Origin: Lutibacter sp.
Lineage (GTDB): Bacteria > Bacteroidota > Bacteroidia > Flavobacteriales > Flavobacteriaceae
Direction of reading: 5' to 3'
Length of the DNA stretch: 5,032 nucleotides
Assembly (NCBI GenBank): GCA_030748365.1
Contig: JASMME010000125.1
Coordinates: 1-5,032, forward strand
Shown: positions 1 through 5,032 of the stretch, piece after piece
How the letters are laid out: the number at the start of each line of letters is the position of its first letter
How positions within the stretch are numbered: the stretch's first letter is position 1
The notes under the pieces: generated by a model
What the model was told of the DNA's origin: nothing
The model's input: the letters and a program-made list of their open reading frames with translations, nothing else
The model's database searches: none
Position numbers and translations under genes: made by a program

Positions 1-83
1 CGGGTATCAACTTCAGCGCTGTGTTGGGGGGGATTGGGCTCGCTGCTTTCCTACTTGATTTTGTTCGATCATTTGTAAAATAA
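1..83 (+). CDS. C-terminal tail of an inner-membrane protein upstream of exbD (ExbB or small accessory membrane protein), partial
   Basis: Only the last 26 codons are in the window, read in the frame starting at base 3 and ending in TAA at 81-83. The peptide has a Gly-rich hydrophobic stretch (FSAVLGGIGLAAFLL) followed by a short basic tail (DFVRSFVK), which fits one final membrane helix with a positively charged end. It lies 7 nt upstream of exbD1 on the same strand, so it is almost certainly in the same operon. In flavobacteria the genes before an exbD pair are usually a MotA/TolQ/ExbB proton-channel subunit and often a small uncharacterised membrane protein. The fragment is too short to choose between them, though the small protein seems slightly more likely to me. 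That the frame is coding is well supported by the operon spacing; the identity is an inference. The coding tail contains a run of seven G at 26-32. Confidence 0.6.
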   Translation, partial: GINFSAVLGGIGLAAFLLDFVRSFVK

Positions 84-90
84 ACCAACG

Positions 91-708
91 ATGGCAAGAA
101 GAGAAAATTCAGAGATAAATGCCGGTTCGATGGCAGACATTGCGTTCTTGCTTTTAATATTTTTCCTGGTGACCACCACCATGGATGTCGATGCGGGGAT
201 TTCACGTAAATTACCCGAAAAATCAGAGGAAACTCCTGAGATTACCATCAAAGAGAAGAACGTCTTAGACATCGTTGTCAACCGAAAGAATCAAATTCTG
301 GTAGAAGGTAGCAATTATGTGCAGGTGGCTGATATCAGGCAGATTGCCATGGACTTTATAGACAATGGCGGTGGCCTAAGTACGGCTAAAGATGACAAGC
401 CTGCAGCTCCTTGTGACTACTGTAAAGGCGCCAAGGACCCTGCTTCGTCAGACCACCCGTCCAAAGCAATCATTTCTTTGCAGAGTGACAGGGGTACCAA
501 GTACGGGGTATACGTTTCCATTCAAAATGAGATTGAAGCCGCATACAACGACCTGAGAAGCCGTTTGGCTATGGAGAAATATCAAAGGACCTATAGCGAT
601 CTCCTCAAGGAGTATAAAGACAACCCAACCGAATCGTTGGACGATAAGATCAAGTTTTTAAAAGAAAGCTATCCGCAGATCATTTCAGAGCCGGAACCTA
701 TAAAGTAA
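91..708 (+). CDS. exbD: ExbD/TolR family biopolymer transporter subunit, long form with CxxC insertion
   Basis: This is an ExbD-type subunit of the inner-membrane proton channel that, with ExbB, energises TonB-dependent transport across the outer membrane. The 205-residue product has a short cytoplasmic N-terminus, one membrane helix at about residues 14-32 and a periplasmic remainder. The helix carries Asp16 in the context MADIAFLLLIFFLV, matching the family's single essential transmembrane Asp (Asp25 in E. coli ExbD). It is clearly longer than the E. coli protein (about 140 residues). The extra length is a Gly/charged insertion at about 93-126, holding the only two cysteines (CDYC, 108-111) and an SDHP motif, plus a charged, probably helical tail at about 143-205. 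The ATG at 91 is the first in frame and places the helix correctly; no clear Shine-Dalgarno precedes it, as is common in Bacteroidota. The stop is 6 nt before exbD2. The family call is firm; which TonB or other partner it serves cannot be told. Confidence 0.93.
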   Translation: MARRENSEINAGSMADIAFLLLIFFLVTTTMDVDAGISRKLPEKSEETPEITIKEKNVLDIVVNRKNQILVEGSNYVQVADIRQIAMDFIDNGGGLSTAKDDKPAAPCDYCKGAKDPASSDHPSKAIISLQSDRGTKYGVYVSIQNEIEAAYNDLRSRLAMEKYQRTYSDLLKEYKDNPTESLDDKIKFLKESYPQIISEPEPIK

Positions 709-714
709 TAGACC

Positions 715-1185
715 ATGAGTAAATTTAAAAAGAAGAAAAAAGGACTGCCTGCCATTTCGACTGCGTCATTACCTGATATCGTTTTTATGTTGTTGTTCTT
801 CTTTATGGTGTCTACCACCATGAGAGAGACTGATCTGTTGTTGAAAAAACCTGTATTACCGGTGGCCAGTGAAGTCAAAAAACTGGAGCATAAAAGTTTG
901 GTGAGTACTATCTATGTCGGTAAGTCCAAAGACGCTAGAATTGCCGGAGATAAGATCCAGGTGAATGATAAAATCATTGATGTAAATGACGTGCCTAGCT
1001 TTATATTTGCTGAAAGGGCCTTGCGAAAAGAAGAAGAGGTCAAGTATATGACCACCTCTATCAAGGCAGACAAAGAAGCAAATGTGGGTACGATACTCGA
1101 TATCAAAGAGCAGTTAAGAGACATCAACGCCTTAAAAGTAAGTTTTTCAACCACCAGAGGAGATGACCTAAGTATTAATTTCTAA
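715..1185 (+). CDS. exbD: ExbD/TolR family biopolymer transporter subunit, second paralogue
   Basis: This is a second ExbD-type subunit, 156 residues, close to the family's usual length. A very basic N-terminus (KFKKKKKG, residues 3-10) should lie in the cytoplasm. One membrane helix follows at about 19-35 (LPDIVFMLLFFFMV) with the conserved Asp21, and then a periplasmic domain. That domain ends in a region (about 112-156) resembling the ExbD/TolR fold, with a helix-like DIKEQLRDINALKVSFST stretch. Unlike its upstream neighbour it has no cysteine and no large insertion, so the two copies are diverged paralogues rather than a recent duplication. It starts 6 nt after exbD1 and must be cotranscribed with it; the strong hairpin 30 nt downstream of its stop closes the operon. 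ExbD acts as a dimer inside an ExbB pentamer, so a mixed ExbD1-ExbD2 dimer is possible, but that is inference. Confidence 0.93.
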   Translation: MSKFKKKKKGLPAISTASLPDIVFMLLFFFMVSTTMRETDLLLKKPVLPVASEVKKLEHKSLVSTIYVGKSKDARIAGDKIQVNDKIIDVNDVPSFIFAERALRKEEEVKYMTTSIKADKEANVGTILDIKEQLRDINALKVSFSTTRGDDLSINF

Positions 1186-1215
1186 GGCTGAGGAGAAACT
1201 ACTTTCATCATATGT

Positions 1216-1251
1216 AAAAAAGGCATTCAATATTTATTGACTGCCTTTTTT
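1216..1251 (+). terminator. Rho-independent terminator of the exbD operon
   Basis: A perfect 10-bp inverted repeat pairs AAAAAAGGCA (1216-1225) with TGCCTTTTTT (1242-1251). The 16-nt interior folds again as TCAAT (1227-1231) with ATTGA (1236-1240) around a four-base loop, after a single T/C mismatch. The result is a nearly continuous 15-bp hairpin with a six-T tract on its 3' side, 30 nt after the exbD2 stop. The A-tract on the left arm means it could also work on the opposite strand, but no leftward gene ends here. The structure is seen directly; activity and efficiency are inferred. Confidence 0.85.
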
Positions 1252-1268
1252 AGTCTAAAAACATCGCT

Positions 1269-1946
1269 ATGACGTTTTTTTATAAATTTTTAATAATCAG
1301 TATGGCAGCCGTCTGTAGCCTGGCTGCTCAGGAGCAAGCGGTCTTCCGGGATACGCATTATTTGGAAGATCAGCTCTACCTGACAGTTGCCTATAACGCC
1401 CTTACTTCCAAACCGGAAGGGTTTTTTCAACAGGGATTCTCTGGAACCATTTCAGGCGGTTTTATCAAAGATATTCCGCTAAATACAACCAGAAACCTCG
1501 CCCTTGGAATTGGCCTGGGTTATGCCTACGATAACTATGCTCATAACCTGCGGGTTTCCGAAACAACCTCACCTGCCTTTTCCCTTGCCAGTGCCGGCTA
1601 CGATGTCAACAGGTTGCGTACCCACCGGGTCGTGTTTCCTATAGAAATTAGGTTCCGAGACTCTACCCCGGAGCGATACAAGTTTTGGCGTTGCTACGCA
1701 GGCTTGCAATTCTCTTATGTGTTTCGCTCTAAGGCCACCTTTAGTGGGGGTGGTGAATCCGAGACGGTCCCTCAATTATCTTCCCTTGACAACTATCCGT
1801 ATGGTCTTATTTTATCTGCGGGTTATGCCCACTGGAACCTGCACATATACTACGGACTGAACCCTGTGTTTAAAAACGCATTACTGGCAGGCAGTAGCCT
1901 CCACATGACCGACTTGAAGATCGGTCTGCGTTTTTATATACTGTAG
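1269..1946 (+). CDS. porT: PorT/SprT-like outer-membrane beta-barrel protein of the type IX secretion system
   Basis: PorT (SprT in gliding Flavobacterium) is an outer-membrane protein required for type IX secretion. The 225-residue product starts with a signal peptide (about residues 1-20: basic Lys6, hydrophobic core LIISMAAV, probable cleavage after Ala19 or Ala20). Cys16 is not in a lipobox. The mature part has the alternating aromatic and Gly pattern of a small 8- to 10-strand barrel. Recognisable PorT-like segments are ISGGFIKDIPLN (61-72), ALGIGLGYAYDNY (78-90), HRVVFPIEIRFR (119-130) and the terminal strand LKIGLRFYIL. The usual length is about 220-240 residues, so it is complete. ATG 1269 is chosen because it gives an intact signal peptide; no Shine-Dalgarno is visible. 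It begins 17 nt after the exbD terminator and its end overlaps the convergent membrane-protein gene by 13 bp. Position in a flavobacterial exbBD/rpoN neighbourhood supports the call. Another barrel family is possible but less likely. Confidence 0.85.
   Translation: MTFFYKFLIISMAAVCSLAAQEQAVFRDTHYLEDQLYLTVAYNALTSKPEGFFQQGFSGTISGGFIKDIPLNTTRNLALGIGLGYAYDNYAHNLRVSETTSPAFSLASAGYDVNRLRTHRVVFPIEIRFRDSTPERYKFWRCYAGLQFSYVFRSKATFSGGGESETVPQLSSLDNYPYGLILSAGYAHWNLHIYYGLNPVFKNALLAGSSLHMTDLKIGLRFYIL
1871..1936 (-). terminator. Probable terminator of the leftward asnS-rpoN group, embedded in the 3' end of porT
   Basis: TAAAAACGCA (1871-1880) and TGCGTTTTTA (1927-1936) are a perfect 10-bp inverted repeat. 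Between them lie two smaller hairpins: TACTG/CAGTA (1882-1886 with 1892-1896, five-base loop) and GACCGA/TCGGTC (1907-1912 with 1921-1926, eight-base loop), the latter directly abutting the outer right arm. On the minus strand the outer stem begins exactly at the TAA stop of the PAP2-like gene (1936-1934) and ends in a T5 tract, as expected for a terminator. On the plus strand it would stop transcription before the porT stop codon, so leftward action makes more sense. The pairing is seen directly; function is inferred. Confidence 0.55.
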
Positions 1947-2542
1947 AAAAAGTAGGCAATAAACTGGGGAATGATCCCGGTTAAAAAGCCTATCCAGAGC
2001 TCTTTAAGGTTGTGTACCCCTAGGACTAGCCTAGCCCTGGCGACAAGTCCCATAATTGAGAAGAGCAGTGCAATCGGCAAGAGTAGGTTGAGTCGATAGG
2101 TCAGGCTGTGGCAAAGCAAAAACCCGAGCAATCCGCTGATGGCAAGCAGGTGTAAGCTGGCCTTGCATTTGAGGTGCAACAGGAGGTAGATAACCATTAA
2201 TGAAGCACCGTAGCCGTAAAAATATAAAGCCAGCCCGTCTACCATCCCGATACGGTGCAGCCAATGGCCCATCATACAGGCTATCGTAATAAACAGCAGT
2301 GTCGGGAACTTTCGTTCTTCTAGGGAGGCCAGGTGAAAATGTCGTATCACCCCAAAGCGTCTCAACAGGAAAAAAAACAGCAAGGGAATCAGGTAGGCAC
2401 CTATAAAAATTCCCGTCAGTAAGGTGTACTCTTGTACCTTTAGTAGGTAGCTTGGAAGACTTATAAAATAGAGTATGGAACCAGTCAAAGGAAAATTGAC
2501 AGGGTGAAACACATAAGAGACTAGCGTTGAAAACCGTTTCAT
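1934..2542 (-). CDS. Polytopic inner-membrane protein, divergent PAP2-like
   Basis: The 202-residue product is almost entirely hydrophobic, with about six or seven membrane spans (roughly 17-37, 40-60, 81-97, 103-123, 130-146, 151-168 and 184-201). Three segments, in order and with suitable spacing, recall the PAP2 phosphatase motifs: EERKFP (75-80) for motif 1; Ser129-x-His131 for the Ser-Gly-His of motif 2; and Arg171-x5-His177 followed by Glu181 and GFLTG for motif 3, where Glu replaces the usual Asp. The Lys of motif 1 and the Pro and Gly of motif 2 are absent. It may be a lipid-phosphate phosphatase variant or a non-catalytic relative; the substrate is unknown. I chose ATG 2542, 7 nt after the rpoN stop and preceded by AGGGGG. 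The longer open frame to 2623 lies inside rpoN, and its extra residues lack the pattern of a membrane protein. Its 3' end overlaps porT by 13 bp, tail to tail. Confidence 0.8.
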   Translation of the reverse strand: MKRFSTLVSYVFHPVNFPLTGSILYFISLPSYLLKVQEYTLLTGIFIGAYLIPLLFFFLLRRFGVIRHFHLASLEERKFPTLLFITIACMMGHWLHRIGMVDGLALYFYGYGASLMVIYLLLHLKCKASLHLLAISGLLGFLLCHSLTYRLNLLLPIALLFSIMGLVARARLVLGVHNLKELWIGFLTGIIPQFIAYFFYSI

Positions 2543-2545
2543 TGA

Positions 2546-2551
2546 CCCCCT
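2546..2551 (-). promoter_or_regulatory. Shine-Dalgarno-like site fixing the start of the PAP2-like gene
   Basis: On the minus strand AGGGGG lies three bases upstream of the ATG at 2542 and shares its AG with the TAG stop of rpoN (2552-2550). The spacing is shorter than ideal, but this is the best Shine-Dalgarno-like sequence at any start in the window. It supports ATG 2542 over the upstream in-frame ATG, and suggests that ribosomes finishing rpoN can reinitiate on the next gene. Confidence 0.5.
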
Positions 2552-4007
2552 ATATTTCTTTGCGCAAACGCGCCACGGAAAGCCCCAGTTGTTCCCGGTA
2601 CTTTGCCACGGTTCTTCGAGCAACCGGGTAGCCTTTTTCTTTTAAAACAACCGACAACCTGTCATCGGTCAGCGGTTTTTTCTTATCTTCCTTATCAATA
2701 AGTGCGGCCAGGATGGTTTTGATTTCCCTGGTCGAAACGTCTTCCCCCTGATCATTCTTTACAGATTCGGAAAAAAAACTCTTGATTAGTTTTGTCCCAT
2801 AGGGCGTAGCAACGTATTTGCTGTTTGCTACCCGTGAGACAGTGGATACGTCCATCCCAATTATATCAGCGATGTCTTTTAGAATCATCGGTTTGAGTTT
2901 GCGTTCGTCTCCCGTCAAAAAGTATGCCTGCTGGTACTCCATAATCGCATTCATATTCAACAGCAGGGTTTGTTGTCGTTGTTTGATGGCATCGATAAAC
3001 CATTTGGCCGAATCCAGTTTCTGTTTGATAAACAAGACGGCCTCTTTTTGTGATTTGGTCTTCGTTTTAGCGTCCTTATAACCCCGTAGCATATCGTTAT
3101 ACGAAGCGGAAATATGAAGTTCTGGCGCATTTCTGGCATTCATACCAAGTTCCAGTTCTCCGTCTGTGATACGGATGGTAAAATCAGGAACAACCTGTTC
3201 GACGATTTTTTCCTGGCTTACATAGGAGCCGCCGGGTTTGGGGTTCAACTTTTCAATATCACTGATGGCTGCTTTCAAGGTCGCTTCGTCGATATGAAAT
3301 TTCTGTAGGAGTTTGGTATAGTGTTTTTTGACAAAGTGCTCGAAGGCGTCTTCTAAAATTTGAATGGCCAATTTTATACCAGCGGTTTCCTGCTTTCTTT
3401 TCAGTTGAATGAGTAAGCATTCCCTCAGGTCACGGGCACCCACACCAGGAGGGTCTAGTTCCTGAACGAGACGCAGCAAGCGCGCCACCTCTTCGTCTTG
3501 GCTAAATACGTTTTGGGTAAAGGCCAGGTCATCGAGTATATCGGGAATCGATCGCCTGAGGTAGCCGCTCTCGTCAATACTGCCTACCAGAAAATCTGCA
3601 ATGAGTTCTTCCTCGTCACTAAGGCGATAGGTATGCAGTTGGTTTTTTAAATGCTGTGTAAACGAGGTGCCGGAGGCGTAAGGGACTTGTTTTTCATCAT
3701 CCTCTGAAGCGTAGTTATTGCTAAGGGTCTTATAAGATGGAATGTCATCGTCGGTGAGGTACTCGTCAATATTGATGTCGGAGGCCTCTATAAAATCCCC
3801 TTCGGTTTCTTCGTAGGGGGCCTCTTCGTAAGGATCTTCAGCAAGGTCACCATTTTCTTTACCACGTTCCAGGGCAGGGTTCTCTTCCAACTCTTGTTTT
3901 AGCCGCTGTTCAAAGGCCTGCGTAGGCAATTGAATCAGCTTCATCAACTGGATCTGCTGAGGAGATAATTTTTGGGATAATTTTAGTTGAAATCCTTGTT
4001 TTAACAT
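2550..4007 (-). CDS. rpoN: RNA polymerase sigma-54 factor RpoN
   Basis: Sigma-54 directs RNA polymerase to promoters with -24/-12 elements and needs an ATP-dependent enhancer-binding activator to open DNA. The 485-residue product is close to the usual length (477 in E. coli) and has all regions in order. Region I covers about residues 1-46, Gln/Leu-rich (KLSQKLSPQQIQLMKLIQLP), and contacts activator and core. Region II at about 47-110 is very acidic. The core-binding domain at about 115-310 contains the hallmark LDPPGVGARDLRECL (184-198). The DNA-binding domain holds a helix-turn-helix (LKDIADIIGMDVSTVSRVAN, 376-395) and the RpoN box ARRTVAKYRE (463-472). The ATG at 4007 starts right at region I. 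It lies 68 nt downstream of asnS and 7 nt upstream of the PAP2-like gene. It appears intact and functional; no sigma-54 activator gene is in the window, so the target regulon is unseen. Confidence 0.98.
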   Translation of the reverse strand: MLKQGFQLKLSQKLSPQQIQLMKLIQLPTQAFEQRLKQELEENPALERGKENGDLAEDPYEEAPYEETEGDFIEASDINIDEYLTDDDIPSYKTLSNNYASEDDEKQVPYASGTSFTQHLKNQLHTYRLSDEEELIADFLVGSIDESGYLRRSIPDILDDLAFTQNVFSQDEEVARLLRLVQELDPPGVGARDLRECLLIQLKRKQETAGIKLAIQILEDAFEHFVKKHYTKLLQKFHIDEATLKAAISDIEKLNPKPGGSYVSQEKIVEQVVPDFTIRITDGELELGMNARNAPELHISASYNDMLRGYKDAKTKTKSQKEAVLFIKQKLDSAKWFIDAIKQRQQTLLLNMNAIMEYQQAYFLTGDERKLKPMILKDIADIIGMDVSTVSRVANSKYVATPYGTKLIKSFFSESVKNDQGEDVSTREIKTILAALIDKEDKKKPLTDDRLSVVLKEKGYPVARRTVAKYREQLGLSVARLRKEI

Positions 4008-4075
4008 GTGGTATACCTTGGTAATTTCAGGATAAAAGTACTAAAAAAACCGATATGAGAAGTCCAAGACGTCCT
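4008..4075 (-). other. Short asnS-rpoN intergenic spacer, no firm regulatory site
   Basis: The 68-bp spacer contains a T7 tract in the minus-strand sense (4042-4048) but no clean GC hairpin just before it, so it is not a good terminator. TACTTTTA, on the minus strand about 25 nt upstream of rpoN, matches the Bacteroidota -7 consensus TAnnTTTG except for its last base, but no TTG lies at the expected 19-21 bp spacing. An 8-bp palindrome GGTATACC (4010-4017) sits just upstream of the rpoN ATG, replacing any obvious ribosome site. I cannot say whether rpoN has its own promoter. Confidence 0.4.
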
Positions 4076-5032
4076 TTAAAAGGAGGCGTTCTGAGGTGTT
4101 CTGGGATAAGGGATTACGTCGCGGATATTTCCCATACCTGTCACAAATTGTACCAAGCGTTCAAAGCCAAGTCCAAAACCGCTGTGAACAGCCGTTCCAA
4201 ACCTTCGCGTGTCTAGGTACCACCACAATTCTTCCTGGTCAATTTCGAGTGCTGCAATTTTCTGTTCCAATACTTCCAGACGTTCTTCCCGCTGGCTTCC
4301 ACCCACAATCTCTCCGATACCCGGAAACAGTACATCCATGGCCCGGACGGTTTTTCCATCATCGTTTAGCCGCATATAAAAGGCCTTGATATCAGCAGGG
4401 TAATCAAACAAAATGACCGGGCATTTAAAATGCTTTTCAACCAGGTAGCGTTCGTGCTCACTCTGCAGGTCTGCCCCCCATTGCTCAATCGGGAACTGGA
4501 ATTTTTTCTTTTTATTGGGTTTTGAGTTCTTTAGGATCTCAATGGCCTCCGTGTAGGAGATTCTTTTAAAATCGTTGTCCACTACAAACTGCAGTCGTTC
4601 CAACAAACCCAGTTCGCTGCGTTGTTGTGCCGGTTTTGATTTTTCTTCCTGGGCCAGGCGGTCATTTAGGAAGGTCAGGTCTTCTTTACAGTGCTTTAGG
4701 GTATGGGAGATGACCGATTTGATAAAGTCTTCTGCCAACGCCATATTGTCATCCAGGTCGTTGAAGGCCACCTCTGGCTCAATCATCCAAAATTCTGCCA
4801 AGTGGCGGGTGGTGTTCGAGTTCTCTGCCCGGAAGGTAGGCCCGAAAGTATAGACTTTGCCCAGGGCCATGGCATAGGTTTCTGCCTCCAGTTGACCAGA
4901 CACCGTCAGGTGGGTTTCCTTGCCGAAAAAATCCTGGGAATAATCGATATTACCAGTTTCCTCTTTGGGGGTATTTGCTTTGTCGAGTGTGCTCACTGAA
5001 AACATTTCTCCGGCACCTTCCGCATCCGACCC
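4076..5032 (-). CDS. asnS: Asparaginyl-tRNA synthetase, C-terminal two thirds (5' end outside the window)
   Basis: This enzyme charges tRNA-Asn with asparagine using ATP in the cytoplasm. The window holds the last 318 codons of a protein normally about 470-480 residues long. The reading frame is open to the window edge, and the Met at 5005 is internal (context [11 protein letters not shown]). Visible class II synthetase signatures, in fragment numbering, are motif 2 ([21 protein letters not shown] region, 67-87, with the ATP-binding Arg) and motif 3 (GFGLGFERL, 285-293). The end ([15 protein letters not shown]) is the normal AsnRS C-terminus. The combination of motif 2 sequence and PRTPQNASF ending separates it from AspRS. 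A Lys-rich stretch (NKKKKFQFP) lies in the insertion between motifs 2 and 3. It is the first visible gene of the leftward group, 68 nt before rpoN. No clear terminator separates the two, so read-through into rpoN is plausible. Confidence 0.98.
   Translation of the reverse strand, partial: GSDAEGAGEMFSVSTLDKANTPKEETGNIDYSQDFFGKETHLTVSGQLEAETYAMALGKVYTFGPTFRAENSNTTRHLAEFWMIEPEVAFNDLDDNMALAEDFIKSVISHTLKHCKEDLTFLNDRLAQEEKSKPAQQRSELGLLERLQFVVDNDFKRISYTEAIEILKNSKPNKKKKFQFPIEQWGADLQSEHERYLVEKHFKCPVILFDYPADIKAFYMRLNDDGKTVRAMDVLFPGIGEIVGGSQREERLEVLEQKIAALEIDQEELWWYLDTRRFGTAVHSGFGLGFERLVQFVTGMGNIRDVIPYPRTPQNASF

Noticed and set aside
1199..1210. TACTTTCA as a -7 promoter element for porT
   Set aside because: It matches TAnnTTTG at only part of the consensus and no TTG is found 19-21 bp upstream; a transcript from here would also run into the hairpin at 1216-1251.
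1962..1982. Hairpin AACTGGGG/TCCCGGTT just after the porT stop as a rightward porT terminator
   Set aside because: The 8-bp stem relies on two G-U pairs and is followed by an A-rich rather than T-rich stretch, so it does not look like an intrinsic terminator on the plus strand.
1981..2007. TTAAAAAG/CTCTTTAA imperfect inverted repeat downstream of porT
   Set aside because: It is AT-rich with a mismatch and an 11-nt loop, has no T tract after it, and lies in coding sequence of the opposite gene; probably chance.
2543..2623. N-terminal extension of the PAP2-like gene to an ATG at 2623
   Set aside because: The added 27 residues lie wholly inside the 3' end of rpoN in another frame, are not membrane-like, and the ATG at 2542 has a Shine-Dalgarno-like site and a typical 7-nt operon gap.
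3777..3837. Short tandem peptide repeat PYEEA/PYEET in the acidic region of RpoN
   Set aside because: Two copies of five residues in a low-complexity acidic linker are expected by composition in region II of sigma-54 and do not suggest a special element.
4042..4048. T7 tract (minus strand) after asnS as a terminator
   Set aside because: No stable hairpin lies immediately upstream. The nearest inverted repeat (TCCTT/AAGGA at the asnS stop) is only 5 bp, imperfect beyond that, and more than 20 nt away.
4096..4999. Plus-strand open frames of 90-100 codons opposite asnS
   Set aside because: They are antisense shadows of a well-conserved synthetase gene, overlap each other, and show no domain or coding signature of their own.
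1..5032. A novel defence, mobile or biosynthetic system
   Set aside because: Every complete gene falls in a known core family or has an ordinary genomic partner; there are no repeats, integrase, transposase, toxin-antitoxin pair or composition shift that would mark an accessory island.

Overview
The window looks like ordinary core chromosome from a member of the Bacteroidota, most likely Flavobacteriaceae. The evidence is a PorT-type outer-membrane barrel (a type IX secretion protein restricted to this phylum), two adjacent ExbD paralogues of the flavobacterial kind (one with a CxxC-bearing periplasmic insertion), and gene starts that mostly lack a Shine-Dalgarno sequence. Taxonomy is inferred from protein resemblance and was not tested by a search.

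Layout. The left third (1-1251) is the 3' half of a rightward proton-channel operon. It holds the tail of a membrane protein (ExbB or the small membrane protein that often follows it), then exbD1, then exbD2, with gaps of 7 and 6 nt, and ends in a strong hairpin terminator at 1216-1251. porT (1269-1946, +) follows only 17 nt after the terminator. The right two thirds run leftward: asnS (3' part, cut by the window edge at 5032), then rpoN, then a six- or seven-span membrane protein whose spaced Ser/His and Arg/His residues resemble a divergent PAP2 (phosphatidic acid phosphatase) fold. The leftward group and porT are convergent and overlap by 13 bp at their 3' ends.

Function. ExbB/ExbD complexes use the proton gradient to energise TonB-dependent outer-membrane transport, and PorT is needed for type IX secretion, so the left half is an envelope-energy and export neighbourhood. 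The right half combines housekeeping translation (asparaginyl-tRNA synthetase), the alternative sigma factor sigma-54, and a membrane protein probably translated together with sigma-54. No tRNA, rRNA, CRISPR, insertion sequence or phage signal was seen, and every gap is shorter than 100 bp.

I found no convincing new multi-gene system. The points most worth a second look are a nested inverted-repeat structure in the last codons of porT that looks like the terminator of the opposing operon, the Cys-x-x-Cys insertion in ExbD1, the PAP2-like protein coupled to rpoN, and the position of porT between two terminator-like structures without a visible promoter.
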